DNA of 64,000 nt from Alphaproteobacteria bacterium (GCA_030428745.1 JAUIEG010000001.1:44579-108578); one strand, 5' to 3'. Positions 25,699 to 35,404 are shown, counted from the stretch's first letter. Translations and numbers: made by a program. The notes: generated from the letters alone by a model not told the origin.

Positions 25699-26184
25699 TT
25701 ACGGCGACTCCATGTCATCCATCGTGCATTCTTCGATCGTCGCCGCCGCAATCCGCATTGCTTCATTATGAAATTCCTTCATGCAAGACTTGTAAGCGTC
25801 TTTATCGCTATCGAAGGAACACAGCGCCGCAATATAATCCTCCTTGCCTCTTTCCAACTTCAGCAGGAAATGAACCCGCTCGCCGACAGCGAAAGCGGAA
25901 AGATCGATAGGATTTGCAACGGCGAACGACATATTCATCTCATCAAATCCGATTGAATGATCCGGCTTGTGCGAGATGCCTACCTTGGACTCCAGGCTGT
26001 TAATGGCCGTGATCAAGCCTTCTCCCATTGGCACATAACAATGTATGGTCAAATTCATCGGTCTATCGGCATGTGGGTCTAATTCCGCCTTCTGACCCTT
26101 TGCAGACGCCAGCGGGAAGCCGCCGGCAATAGCCAAGAACGTGACGAACGAGATAATCTGAACTCTTAGAATTCTTGCGGCCAT
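25699..26184 (-). CDS. CusF-like periplasmic copper-binding protein
   Basis: A 161-residue protein with a signal peptide (cleavage near A-S-A, about 28). The central part aligns to CusF by pattern: His72, then Phe80, Met83 and Met85, with exactly the spacing of the CusF ligands H36, W44, M47 and M49. The aromatic residue is Phe instead of Trp. A trailing V-G-E-R-V-H-F segment fits the OB fold. It probably binds Cu(I)/Ag(I) in the periplasm, but loss of the Trp cap could weaken or open the site. The ATG at 26184 is preferred over the TTG at 26190. No CusCBA genes are nearby. Confidence 0.6.
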   Translation of the reverse strand: MAARILRVQIISFVTFLAIAGGFPLASAKGQKAELDPHADRPMNLTIHCYVPMGEGLITAINSLESKVGISHKPDHSIGFDEMNMSFAVANPIDLSAFAVGERVHFLLKLERGKEDYIAALCSFDSDKDAYKSCMKEFHNEAMRIAAATIEECTMDDMESP

Positions 26185-26281
26185 GATCAAACATGAGCCC
26201 TGAGTTTAGCATTCCATGGATTCCATGGATGATACGCTCTGCCAGAATATGATTTTAGACTCCGCATATAACACGCCTTGA

Positions 26282-27322
26282 TCATCGGTAGAATCCGTCT
26301 CCGATACCAAGCGAAGCATTCGTTTTGGCGATGGACGCGGCGCCGTCGCGTTCGCTTCCTGTCAGCGCCCTGATAGCGTCGATTGTCTCCGGGATGACGA
26401 TGGCCTGGTTATCGACCATATAGGCGTAAAAGACCTCAGTTCCCTGAACGGTTACAAGATCCTCCCAAAGGGCGACTTCGTATAGATTGTCGTGAGGCCG
26501 CCCGAGGTCAGCCATGAGTTCCTTGACGGAGTTCAACGCCGACAATCCATCCCCCATTTTTATCAAGGAAATGCGTGACGACGAGCGGAAAGCGGCCAAT
26601 ATTTCTTCCCTTTCCGCGGCACGCGACAATTCCACATTCCAGAAATGAAGATGCGCGAGCGTCTCCGGAACTTTGACCGCCATTGTCACGACATCGAGTT
26701 CCGGATCGACGCTCTGCGCATCGGGGCCCTGATGACTTGGAATGTGTTTTTCAGGAACGAGCGTATTCATGATGCCGCCCTCATGACTTTCCCAGGGGTC
26801 AGTGGCCCGGCGCAACAGCGTTCCACGCGCCCGCTTGAGAAGGCCTGCGCGCTTGAGGGCGCTCAAAGTCCGAACGATTGACGTCGTATTGCACGAAACG
26901 ACCCGCGTGGCGTCTTTGCCGAATGCGCTTTCATAGGTTGCTTCCGCAACAAAGGAATGACCCGCGACTTCATGCGCTTCGCCGCCTTGAACAATGAATT
27001 TTAGCTTTCGCTCCTTGTAGAGGAGAACGTTTTTCGCAGCCACTCGCTTCGGCGTACAATCGACAACGATGTCCGCATCATCCAATAGATCGTTCAAATT
27101 TCCCGCGATCTCAATACCCGCTTGCCGCATCGCATCGGCTTGCGCGTCAATAGCTGAGAACACGCGAACGCCTTTCTGCTGCGCCGCGCGAAGCCGCCAG
27201 TCGCTGGCGACATCAGCAACGCCGGCCAGCTCCATATCATCCTGCAGCGCAGTCGCAGCTGCGACCCGTTTGCCAATGACGCCATACCCGGCAATGGCAA
27301 CCTTCACCTTCCTATCGAGCAT
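26282..27322 (-). CDS. Type II (archaeal-type) glyceraldehyde-3-phosphate dehydrogenase
   Basis: A 346-residue protein with an N-terminal nucleotide-binding G-Y-G-V-I-G-K-R-V (12-20), the active-site segment S-C-N-T-T (Cys144) and H-Q-G-P-D, the pattern of archaeal phosphorylating GAPDH rather than of bacterial type I. It interconverts glyceraldehyde-3-phosphate and 1,3-bisphosphoglycerate. It is third in a run after PEP synthase and a D-2-hydroxyacid dehydrogenase, which suggests a gluconeogenic role. Type II GAPDH is rare in bacteria, so horizontal origin is likely. Confidence 0.8.
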   Translation of the reverse strand: MLDRKVKVAIAGYGVIGKRVAAATALQDDMELAGVADVASDWRLRAAQQKGVRVFSAIDAQADAMRQAGIEIAGNLNDLLDDADIVVDCTPKRVAAKNVLLYKERKLKFIVQGGEAHEVAGHSFVAEATYESAFGKDATRVVSCNTTSIVRTLSALKRAGLLKRARGTLLRRATDPWESHEGGIMNTLVPEKHIPSHQGPDAQSVDPELDVVTMAVKVPETLAHLHFWNVELSRAAEREEILAAFRSSSRISLIKMGDGLSALNSVKELMADLGRPHDNLYEVALWEDLVTVQGTEVFYAYMVDNQAIVIPETIDAIRALTGSERDGAASIAKTNASLGIGDGFYR

Positions 27323-27354
27323 CTCGCTGCCTCACTTTCAAACACATACGCCGG

Positions 27355-28365
27355 TCACACGGCTCCGGCGACAATATTCTGCGGTTCGCCATCAATAAAC
27401 GCCTCTATATTCTCGACCGTCGTTTCGACAATACGCGCGACGGCCTCATTCGTATTGAACGCCGAGTGCGGAGTGATGATCACGTTGCGCATGCGCATGA
27501 GGATATGATCCGCCACGAGATTGCGCAGATCATGACGGTCGCAATATATCGAACAAATCAGCTCCGCTTCTTCGCGGATGAGCGGCTCATCTGGCAGAAC
27601 GTCGAGGCCGGCTGCAGCGACCTTTCCGCTCGTCAGCGCCTGGATCAGCGCACGAGTTTCGATGACGTCGCCGCGCGCCGTATTAATGACCACCACGCCA
27701 TCCTTCATCTGTGCAAATGCGTCAGCGGACAGAAGATGGCGCGTTTCCGGAGTGGCCGGCACATGCAAGGTGATCACGTCCGACCTCGAAAGAAGTTCGT
27801 CAAGGTCGACATAAGCAAAACTGTGCGCCGCAGCGAAGGCGTCATCCGGCGCAATGTCGAAGGCGATAACCTGCATGCCGAACCCGCTCGCAATGCGAAT
27901 GACATGACGTCCGATATTGCCGGTTCCGACGACGCCCAGCGTCTTTCCTTCCAGATCGAAACCGCGCAGACCCTCCGGCGAAAAAGGGCCCATGCGCACG
28001 CGCTCGACGGCCTCGATCAGCCGGTGGCTTAAAGCCAGCAGAAGCGCAAAAACATGTTCGGCGACGGTGTTTTCGCCATAGGTCGGGACGTTGCAGACGA
28101 GAATGCGCCGCTCCGCACAATACGCCGTATCGATATGGTCGAACCCCGTTGAGCGCGTTGCAATCATTTTCAACGCTGGCAGGCGCTCCAACACACTGCG
28201 ATCGAGCTTTGAATAGATAAATGTCGAGACAATCTCGACATCAGAAAATTCGTTCGTATTACCGACCTGCAACGGTTCCCTGATCAGGCGCAAATCATGA
28301 TCGGCTTTGAAGCGTTCAAATACGGGCGCTTCACGCTCTTCCGTTTCAAAAACCGCTATGCGCAT
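27355..28365 (-). CDS. D-2-hydroxyacid dehydrogenase (D-lactate dehydrogenase-like)
   Basis: A 336-residue NAD-dependent dehydrogenase with the dinucleotide motif G-V-V-G-T-G-N-I-G (144-152), the S-R-S-D-V-I-T-L-H-V-P segment, N-T-A-R-G-D-V-I and the catalytic H near I-T-P-H-S-A-F. It likely reduces a 2-keto acid such as pyruvate. The ATG at 28365 is chosen because AGGA precedes it and because longer frames enter ppsA. It lies 22 bases after ppsA and 32 before the GAPDH gene. In this operon it may link pyruvate/lactate to PEP. Confidence 0.82.
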   Translation of the reverse strand: MRIAVFETEEREAPVFERFKADHDLRLIREPLQVGNTNEFSDVEIVSTFIYSKLDRSVLERLPALKMIATRSTGFDHIDTAYCAERRILVCNVPTYGENTVAEHVFALLLALSHRLIEAVERVRMGPFSPEGLRGFDLEGKTLGVVGTGNIGRHVIRIASGFGMQVIAFDIAPDDAFAAAHSFAYVDLDELLSRSDVITLHVPATPETRHLLSADAFAQMKDGVVVINTARGDVIETRALIQALTSGKVAAAGLDVLPDEPLIREEAELICSIYCDRHDLRNLVADHILMRMRNVIITPHSAFNTNEAVARIVETTVENIEAFIDGEPQNIVAGAV

Positions 28366-28387
28366 GGGGAGCGAATTCCTCCGCTTG

Positions 28388-30814
28388 CTACTTATTCTTA
28401 TCTTCGTTCCGGGCTTGTCCCCCGCGCTTTCGCTCCGCTTCCGCGACATGATGCTTGACGGAGATAAAACTGTCGGGCGTGACAGATATTGAGTCGATTC
28501 CGCACTCGACCAGGAAGCGCGCAAATTCCGGATGATCGCTGGGCGCCTGACCGCACAGACCGACTTTCGCGCCCGCTTTGTGCGCCTCCGCAATAACGTT
28601 CCTGATCATCCATTTCACTGCAGCATCCTGCTCATCAAATAGATCGGCGAGATCTTCCGAATCCCGATCAACGCCGAGCGTTAACTGCGTCAGGTCGTTC
28701 GAGCCGATGGAAAACCCGTCAAAGCGTTCCGCGAACGCCTGCGCAAGAATGACATTCGAGGGAATCTCGCACATGACATAGACCTGAAGTCCATTTTCTC
28801 CGCGCTTCAGGCCGTTCTGCGCCATCACCTCCAACACCCGATCCGCCTCCTTTACCGACCGGCAAAAGGGGATCATCGCCACGACATTTTCAAAGCCCAT
28901 TTCGTCGCGTAATCGATGGATCGCCCGGCATTCAAGAGCGAAACCGTCGCGATAGCGGGGCGAATAATAACGCGACGCGCCGCGGAAACCAATCATGGGA
29001 TTGGCTTCCTTCGGTTCGAACGCCGCGCCGCCGATCAGCCCTGCATATTCGTTGGTCTTGAAATCGCTCATCCGGACGATCACCGGTTTCGGATGCAATG
29101 CGGCGGCGATGCGCGCCAGCCCGAGCGCCAGCTGATCCACAAAATAATCGGCCTTCTTCTCATAGCCTCGCGTCAGCTCGTCGATCTGTCGCTTCACATC
29201 CTCATCCTTCAACGCATCGAAATGCGCGAGCGCCATCGGATGGATTTTTACATGGTTCGACACCACGAATTCCATGCGCGCCAAACCGACACCGTCCGCG
29301 GGCAGCCGCCACCAGCGAAAGGCCGCGGCCGGATTGGCGAGATTGAGCATAATTTGGGTCTTGGTCGCAGGAATGTCGGAAACGCTTAACTCCTCGACGT
29401 CAAAGTCGGCGACGCCTTCATAGATAAACCCTTCCTCGCCTTCCGCGCAGGAAACGGTGACTTCCTGTTCGTCATGGAGAACACGCGTGGCGTTGCCTGT
29501 TCCGACAACCGCCGGCAGGCCAAGCTCGCGGCTGACAATCGCTGCATGGGACGTGCGCCCGCCGTGATCGGTGACGACCGCCGCCGCGCGTTTCATAATT
29601 GGCACCCAGTCGGGATCGGTGTTTTCCGTCACCAGAACGGAGCCGTCCTCGAACCGGCCGATCTCGCCCGGATCGCGGATCAGGCAGACCCTGCCGCTGA
29701 CGATGGCGCCGCCAATGCTGAGGCCGGTCGCCAGCGTTCGGCCTTTCGACTTGATGCCGTAGCTTTTGAAGACGCCCGTCTGTGCATGGGACTGCACCGT
29801 TTCTGGCCGCGCCTGAACGACGAAAATCTCGCCCGAATGGCCGTCTTTCGCCCATTCGATGTCCATCGGAACGCCGTAATGGCGTTCGATCTCGCAGGCC
29901 CAGCGGGCGAGCTGTAATATCTCCTCATCGCCGAGCACAAAAGCTTCGCGCTCGGCGAGCGATGTCGGCACGGTCCGCGTCGCACGTTCGCCCCCGCGCG
30001 CATAGACCATCTTGATGATTTTATCGCCGCGCTTTTTGCGCAGAACGGGCTTCAACCCACCATTCGCAAGCAACGGCTTATAGGCCTGGTATTCATCGGG
30101 ATCGACTTGGCCCTGCACGACGGTTTCGCCAAGTCCCCAGGCGGCGTTGATAAGGACAATGCGATCAAAACCCGTTTCCGTGTCGATGGTGAACATGACG
30201 CCCGAACCGGCAAGGTCCGAACGCACCATCTGCTGCACGCCGATCGACAAGGCGACCTTCAGGTGATCGAAGCCTTTCGCCTCGCGATAGCTGATCGCCC
30301 GGTCGGTAAAGAGAGACGCAAAACACTTCCTGCACGCCGCTAAAAGCTCGTCCTCGCCGCGGATATTGAGAAACGTCTCCTGCTGGCCGGCAAAGCTGGC
30401 GTCAGGCAAGTCCTCTGCCGTGGCGCTGGAGCGCACGGCGACGTCGGCGTCCTTCTCTCCGATGCGCTCGCAAAGCTTGTGATACGCCTCGGCGATGGCG
30501 CTCGCGAGGTCGCCCGGCCAGTCCCCCTTGAGAAACGCCGATCGGATCGCATTGCCCGTTTCCGCCAGCGACGCTTTGCCTGATTTGAACTCCGCAAGGC
30601 GGTTTTTGATGACCTCGTTGAGGCTATTGGCTTCGAGAAAGCGCCAATAAGCGCCGGCGACGGTTGCAAATCCCGGCGGCACGCGCACGCCGCGGTCGCC
30701 GAGGCTGCGGACCATTTCCCCCAGCGAGGCGTTCTTGCCGCCGACCAAAGCCACGTCCTCGCGACGAACGTCCTCGAACCAGACGACTGGCGCTTCCGAT
30801 ATCGTATCCGGCAT
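28388..30814 (-). CDS. ppsA: Phosphoenolpyruvate synthase
   Basis: An 808-residue enzyme converting pyruvate + ATP + water to PEP + AMP + Pi. The N-terminal ATP-grasp part (A-V-R-S-S-A-T-A-E-D, 126-135), the central phosphohistidine segment T-D-H-G-G-R-T-S-H-A-A-I with His423, and the C-terminal PEP-binding barrel (G-S-N-D-L-T-Q-L, C-G-Q-A-P-S-D) are all present. Length is normal. It heads a three-gene minus-strand run with a hydroxyacid dehydrogenase and type II GAPDH. The AMP it releases could feed the AMP phosphorylase at 7321, which is speculative. Confidence 0.92.
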   Translation of the reverse strand: MPDTISEAPVVWFEDVRREDVALVGGKNASLGEMVRSLGDRGVRVPPGFATVAGAYWRFLEANSLNEVIKNRLAEFKSGKASLAETGNAIRSAFLKGDWPGDLASAIAEAYHKLCERIGEKDADVAVRSSATAEDLPDASFAGQQETFLNIRGEDELLAACRKCFASLFTDRAISYREAKGFDHLKVALSIGVQQMVRSDLAGSGVMFTIDTETGFDRIVLINAAWGLGETVVQGQVDPDEYQAYKPLLANGGLKPVLRKKRGDKIIKMVYARGGERATRTVPTSLAEREAFVLGDEEILQLARWACEIERHYGVPMDIEWAKDGHSGEIFVVQARPETVQSHAQTGVFKSYGIKSKGRTLATGLSIGGAIVSGRVCLIRDPGEIGRFEDGSVLVTENTDPDWVPIMKRAAAVVTDHGGRTSHAAIVSRELGLPAVVGTGNATRVLHDEQEVTVSCAEGEEGFIYEGVADFDVEELSVSDIPATKTQIMLNLANPAAAFRWWRLPADGVGLARMEFVVSNHVKIHPMALAHFDALKDEDVKRQIDELTRGYEKKADYFVDQLALGLARIAAALHPKPVIVRMSDFKTNEYAGLIGGAAFEPKEANPMIGFRGASRYYSPRYRDGFALECRAIHRLRDEMGFENVVAMIPFCRSVKEADRVLEVMAQNGLKRGENGLQVYVMCEIPSNVILAQAFAERFDGFSIGSNDLTQLTLGVDRDSEDLADLFDEQDAAVKWMIRNVIAEAHKAGAKVGLCGQAPSDHPEFARFLVECGIDSISVTPDSFISVKHHVAEAERKRGGQARNEDKNK

Positions 30815-31093
30815 TTAAGCCCCTCTCACACTGGGTCTTTGCTCTATTATACGCTGGGAATGCTATGCTCACTCAAACTTTCCCCGCAATATCATCGAAT
30901 TTAGGGAAGGCGCCCGACTCGACCAAGTATCAAGTGGCTTAAATATTCAAAGTGGGAGAATTGCCAAACGCAGACCTATCAAAATGCCGATTAAAATGTT
31001 GGCGACCTATGGCGCTGGCAGGTAAGTGTCAATTCTGCGCGATAGTCACGCATGGCGTGTATTCCGTTTAGCACCTTCGGCATGATTAACATA
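30815..31093. other. 279-base intergenic region between ppsA and copD
   Basis: No gene is seen. On the minus strand a TATAAT (30846-30851) lies about 30 bases upstream of the ppsA ATG, with a TTGAGT (30871-30876) 19 bases further up. This is a possible promoter with a long spacer. Confidence 0.35.
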
Positions 31094-31933
31094 TTATGCT
31101 TTTGGACCGGCAATTGTTGTCGCGTATGCTATCGAACCCACAGCAAACAAGAAAAGCGCAAATTCGGCGCTAAGCGTGAATCGCAAAGCTCTGCGTCCCG
31201 CTTCCTGTTCAAATTTTATCCGTTTAGTTACAGAAAATTTGTTAAAGGCACCCAACGCGAGCGCGATGGAGGCTGCAGCCAACTTTCCGAGAAGCAGTCG
31301 CCCGTATGCAGAACCAGTCAACCCCTCCCACCCCCCCGCCAGTCGCCACGCGAGAACAAGGCCTAGGGCGAAGAGAGCGGGGATGGCGAATTGGGCGATA
31401 CGACTAAATGCCTCAAGTCGCCCCACGAGCTCTTTGTCGTCAATAGCGGTGGCAGGCCAAAGCGCAACCGGCGCTGCAAACCAGAACCCAGCTACAAGAA
31501 CATGAAAGCCTACGAGCCACGGCATGACGCCAGGCGATTCAAGCCCTTGCGTGTGACCAGCGAGCCCAAACCCCGCACTGAGGATTAAAGCCGCCGCCAG
31601 CATTGCCAGCCGTTGCTGATTCAGCGCGCCTATAAGAGCCGAAAGACAACCGACGATTACGGCGTAAGCCTGCACATTATAGGTCCGCCAGATCCACGGA
31701 AAGGTGTCGGAATTGACGGCTGCAACCATCGTTCCGCCCAGTTTCGCATTCGCAAGTAGCAGCCGCGTAGCATAAAAGCACAGAACCATAATCGACAATA
31801 CGCCAGACGCCGATATTCCAAGCGTTCGCTTAACGCCCGTCGCACAAATGGCCAGCATGCCGATGAACATTAATGTGGCGGCGTTATATCCGAACTGAAT
31901 AATAAAACTGAATAGAGAAATCGCGTCAGGCAT
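31094..31933 (-). CDS. copD: CopD-like copper-resistance membrane protein
   Basis: A 279-residue protein with about eight hydrophobic segments in the CopD/YebZ pattern, including H-V-L-V-A-G-F-W-F and a C-terminal K-F-x-V-T segment. CopD is thought to move copper across the inner membrane with CopC. The ATG at 31933 is used; the TTG at 31960 would overlap copC. It directly follows copC on the minus strand. Confidence 0.8.
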   Translation of the reverse strand: MPDAISLFSFIIQFGYNAATLMFIGMLAICATGVKRTLGISASGVLSIMVLCFYATRLLLANAKLGGTMVAAVNSDTFPWIWRTYNVQAYAVIVGCLSALIGALNQQRLAMLAAALILSAGFGLAGHTQGLESPGVMPWLVGFHVLVAGFWFAAPVALWPATAIDDKELVGRLEAFSRIAQFAIPALFALGLVLAWRLAGGWEGLTGSAYGRLLLGKLAAASIALALGAFNKFSVTKRIKFEQEAGRRALRFTLSAEFALFLFAVGSIAYATTIAGPKA

Positions 31934-31940
31934 AAGGACG

Positions 31941-32300
31941 CTATCTAACCGAGAACTCAATCTTGCCGCTCATGGCATGACCGTCCTTTGCGATAGCGCG
32001 CCAATAAAATACGTACGAGCCAGACCCAAGAGACGGAAGGGGAATGACAAACACTGTCTGAAATTCCTTCGGTTTCACATATTCAAGTTCGATAGATTCG
32101 CCCGTCGACGTTTCCAACCGAATATCCACGAGACCGACGTCGCCGTTAAATGCGAATTCTAAATTTTCCGGAACTGGATTTTTAGGCGCCGCGTCATATA
32201 TGCCGCCGTGTTCTATATTCGACGACTTTATCATGACGTGTGCTTTTGCCGGCATACCGGCGAACATGAGCATTATCGATATTGCCAAAGCCTTTTTCAT
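31941..32300 (-). CDS. copC: CopC-like periplasmic copper-binding protein
   Basis: A 119-residue protein with a signal peptide ending A-K-A, which leaves His21 as the mature N-terminus, the classical Cu(II) ligand of CopC. The C-terminal A-K-D-G-H-A-M-S-G motif carries the second conserved His. The ATG at 32300, with AAGGAAA upstream, is preferred over the TTG at 32321. It lies seven bases before copD and 17 after ridA. It is the carrier that hands copper to CopD. Confidence 0.85.
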   Translation of the reverse strand: MKKALAISIMLMFAGMPAKAHVMIKSSNIEHGGIYDAAPKNPVPENLEFAFNGDVGLVDIRLETSTGESIELEYVKPKEFQTVFVIPLPSLGSGSYVFYWRAIAKDGHAMSGKIEFSVR

Positions 32301-32317
32301 TTCGATTTTCCTTGTTC

Positions 32318-32797
32318 TCAACGCTCTCCGTTCCTGTCTAAACGGACAATTGCGTCCACTTCGACAGGGGCGTTTAACGGCAGCACACTTACGCCAACGG
32401 CGGTTCTCGAATGTTTGCCAACCTCTCCAAATACACTGAGGAAAAGATCCGAAGCACCATTCATCACAACGGGTTGGTCGAAAAACTCTTTGCCACTGGC
32501 GATGAATCCCCCGAGCCTGACAATGCTTCGAACACGGGCTAAATTACCGCCGCAAGCCACCTTGAGCTGAGCCATGAGATTTACAGCGCAAAGAGCGGCG
32601 GCGCGCACGCCCTCCTCGATGCCCACCTCCTCGCCAACCCGCCCCCTTGCCGTCATCTTTCCCCGGGAAAGCGGCAATTGCCCTGATACATAGACAAAGT
32701 CCCCGACGACGATAAAAGGCGCGTAACTCGCGACAGGCGTCGCCGGCAGGGGCAATTCAATACCGAGATCCTGCAATCTCTTGTCAATCGAGCTCAC
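32318..32797 (-). CDS. RidA family (YjgF/UK114) protein, long form
   Basis: A 159-residue protein with V-S-G-Q-L-P near the N-terminus and a late beta strand V-E-V-D-A-I-V, as in the longer RidA subgroup. RidA proteins hydrolyse reactive enamines/imines made by PLP dehydratases. Candidate PLP partners lie nearby (35926 and 38586). The start is a GTG; the second one at 32797 is preferred because AGGG lies five bases upstream, while the first (32803) is only two bases from it. It is upstream of copC on the same strand. Confidence 0.75.
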   Translation of the reverse strand: MSSIDKRLQDLGIELPLPATPVASYAPFIVVGDFVYVSGQLPLSRGKMTARGRVGEEVGIEEGVRAAALCAVNLMAQLKVACGGNLARVRSIVRLGGFIASGKEFFDQPVVMNGASDLFLSVFGEVGKHSRTAVGVSVLPLNAPVEVDAIVRLDRNGER

Positions 32798-32833
32798 ACT
32801 CACGCCCTGTACCCACCATCGATTTGAAAATCA

Positions 32834-32869
32834 AAACCGCCGCCCAATAACAGCTCAGGGCGGCGGTTT
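32834..32869 (-). terminator. Rho-independent terminator after TonB receptor gene
   Basis: A 12-base-pair perfect stem, A-A-A-C-C-G-C-C-G-C-C-C paired with its complement, with a 12-base loop. On the minus strand it is followed by a TTTT-gatttt run. It closes the TonB receptor transcript (stop at 32888) and separates it from ridA-copC-copD. Confidence 0.8.
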
Positions 32870-32887
32870 CTCCAACGGTCAATCCGC

Positions 32888-35404
32888 CTAGAATTCGGCT
32901 GTGGCGCGCACGTACCAGAAGCCGCCGTTAAAGCCCTGCGGCGCGAAGCGCGGATAAATGAGGCCGCTGCTGATATTCCCCGCGCGCGTGTCGAGGTCCG
33001 GGTAATTATCAAATATGTTCTCCGCGCCTACCGCCAAGCGAACATTATCATTCACGTCGTAGCCGAGCTCGAAATCCACAAGCCATTCTGCGCCAAATGT
33101 TTGATCGTCGGCCGGCGAACCGCCATAGTCTGTCCACTTACCGTAATAATTGCCGCGAATGAGTGCTGAAAACGGGCCAGTGCGCAACGTGGCCTCCGCA
33201 AGGGCGCGGTAGTGCGGCGTGAAATCCTCCAGCTCAAGCGTCCGCTCGCGGTCGATGGCCGTCATATTGCGAACCGCTGTCACCTTCGTATCGGTATAGT
33301 TGAAGGTCCCTAAAAGATTTAGTGATGAATCTCCCACGAACGGCGTTTGATAAGTTGCGACAACATCGACGCCTTGGGTTCGGGTGTCGAACGCATTGGT
33401 GAAAAATCGAACTGAGCTGAGCGACCCTCCAGTTGTGATTCCTGAGGCGATCAGCGCCGCTTGCTCGGCTGGACCAATCGGAATATCGCCCGACACACTG
33501 ATCCGGTCATTGAGTTTAATGTTAAAATAATCGGCAGTGATCCGAACACCGCCGGGGATATTGAGCACCAGTCCGCCAGCGAAATTGAATGACTCTTCGA
33601 CACTCAGCGGCTCGGCGCCAAAAAACATCGCGACCGGATTTGTCGGCGGAATTTGTCCGCTGATAAGCGTCGCCCCAGTTGACAGATCAATATTGGTCGA
33701 GGTTTGGGAAAGATTCGCCTGCCCCGGCGTCGGCGCCCGAAAGCCTGTGTTCACAGAACCACGGATCGCAACGCCGTCGAAAAGTTCCGCCCTGCCCGAG
33801 ACCTTATAATTAAAGGTCGTGCCAAAATCGTCGAAATCTTCGAAGCGAATAGCTACACCGCCAGAGATCCGTTCGGTCAGATCTGCTTCGAGATCGAGAT
33901 AAAGCGCGTAGTTCCAACGTCCGAAATCGCCGACCTCAGTCGGATTAAACCCCTGGAAGCCGCTCGATCCCACGGCGAGCGGAACTGTCATTCCACCGTC
34001 CGGATCGGCAAAGGAAGAAGCAAACGGCCCTACCTCCCAGGATGCCTGGTCGCCGAGCGTTATCAGGTAGTCCTCACGATGGTATTCAGCGCCAACAGCC
34101 ACGTTGAGCGGTGAAACGAATGCGGCGACATCCATAAGATAGACGAAATCCAAGTTCGCCGTCGTCTCACGCTGGGTCAGTGTGCCTGGGTCGAACTCGG
34201 TCGGAGACGCCGGTCCGAGCGACGGGTTTACAGTTTGACCTAGATGATAATCAGTCTTGTTTTCGCCGTGATAGAGACTTGCGTCGAAACTCAAGTTCTC
34301 GGCGAGATCGCCGCGTACGCCGCCTGCCGCGCTCCAGTCCGTGGTCGTCGCTTCAAACTGTGGCGAAAACCCGCCCGGAAAGACAGAGGTGAAACTGAAG
34401 CGCTCGCCCCCAGGCATGGTCGTCAATGGAACGCTAGAGAAAATTTCCGTCCGCGACACTGGATTGCGGTAAAAGAAGCTAGTTACTCCGTTTGTTCGGC
34501 TATAGTTGCCGAACAGATAAGCTTCCAAATTATTGTTGAGATCGATCCCGGCGTTGAAAAACGACCGGAATGCGCTGCCGTCGGGATTGCCCCAACGCTG
34601 TCCGAGACCGTTTTCCGGCACATCCTCAATATCGATCGTTCCCGCGCTGACGAGCGCGGCCACATCCGGCCGCTGTGCGCCGCGCGAGGTTTCTTCCGAA
34701 TTCACATATTCCAGCGCCACATGGAAAAAGCCGGAATCGCCCAACGGCAATCCGATGTTGCCCTGAACGCTGATTTCTTCACCGTCTCCTTCATAATACT
34801 GCCCATATTGCGTGCTCAGGCGGAAACCGTCGCTATCCTCAGCTAGATTAACGTTGAGAACACCCGCAATGGCGTCCGACCCATATTGCGCCGATGCGCC
34901 GTCCCGCAGGACCTCAAGTTGGCTGATGGCGTTCGAAGGAATCGTCGCCAGATCGGGTCCCTGCGCTCCCAATGTCTGCGGCAGACGGCTGGTAGCGATT
35001 AGCGCCGAGCGATGACGACGCTTTCCATTGATCAGCAGGAGCGTTTGATCGGGCGCAAGACCACGCAAGGTGAAAGGGCGCTGAAACACGTTTCCGTCAT
35101 TTGTAACGTAACGCTGGACATTGAGCGATACGACTTGGGTCCGCAGAATATCCGTCAGGTCCGCAGTGCCGCTTTTTTCCAGAGCATCGCCGCCTATCAC
35201 GTCAATCGGAATCATTGAGTTTCCGACCGTGCGGTCGGCTCGCCTCGTGCCGGTGACAACGATCGTGTCCCCGTCGCCCCCTGCCGCATCGCCGTTTTCC
35301 TGCGCGTAACCGACGCTGAAGGTCGCCTGCAAACCAAGCAACATCGTCGTGCAAAGCGCCGTATTCCCGAATATTCCGCGCAACCTTTCATTTCCTAATT
35401 TCAT
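32888..35404 (-). CDS. TonB-dependent outer-membrane receptor
   Basis: An 838-residue receptor with a signal peptide (Ala-Gln near 34), a TonB-box-like D-T-I-V-V-T-G (about 45-51), a plug domain (P-F-T-L-R-G-L, L-L-L-I-N-G-K-R-R-H-R-S) and a long beta-barrel ending in aromatic residue F. GAGGAGGGG precedes the ATG. The substrate is unknown. Neighbours (RidA, PLP enzymes, APC permease) suggest uptake of an amino acid, peptide or derivative. It ends at a strong terminator. Confidence 0.88.
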   Translation of the reverse strand: MKLGNERLRGIFGNTALCTTMLLGLQATFSVGYAQENGDAAGGDGDTIVVTGTRRADRTVGNSMIPIDVIGGDALEKSGTADLTDILRTQVVSLNVQRYVTNDGNVFQRPFTLRGLAPDQTLLLINGKRRHRSALIATSRLPQTLGAQGPDLATIPSNAISQLEVLRDGASAQYGSDAIAGVLNVNLAEDSDGFRLSTQYGQYYEGDGEEISVQGNIGLPLGDSGFFHVALEYVNSEETSRGAQRPDVAALVSAGTIDIEDVPENGLGQRWGNPDGSAFRSFFNAGIDLNNNLEAYLFGNYSRTNGVTSFFYRNPVSRTEIFSSVPLTTMPGGERFSFTSVFPGGFSPQFEATTTDWSAAGGVRGDLAENLSFDASLYHGENKTDYHLGQTVNPSLGPASPTEFDPGTLTQRETTANLDFVYLMDVAAFVSPLNVAVGAEYHREDYLITLGDQASWEVGPFASSFADPDGGMTVPLAVGSSGFQGFNPTEVGDFGRWNYALYLDLEADLTERISGGVAIRFEDFDDFGTTFNYKVSGRAELFDGVAIRGSVNTGFRAPTPGQANLSQTSTNIDLSTGATLISGQIPPTNPVAMFFGAEPLSVEESFNFAGGLVLNIPGGVRITADYFNIKLNDRISVSGDIPIGPAEQAALIASGITTGGSLSSVRFFTNAFDTRTQGVDVVATYQTPFVGDSSLNLLGTFNYTDTKVTAVRNMTAIDRERTLELEDFTPHYRALAEATLRTGPFSALIRGNYYGKWTDYGGSPADDQTFGAEWLVDFELGYDVNDNVRLAVGAENIFDNYPDLDTRAGNISSGLIYPRFAPQGFNGGFWYVRATAEF

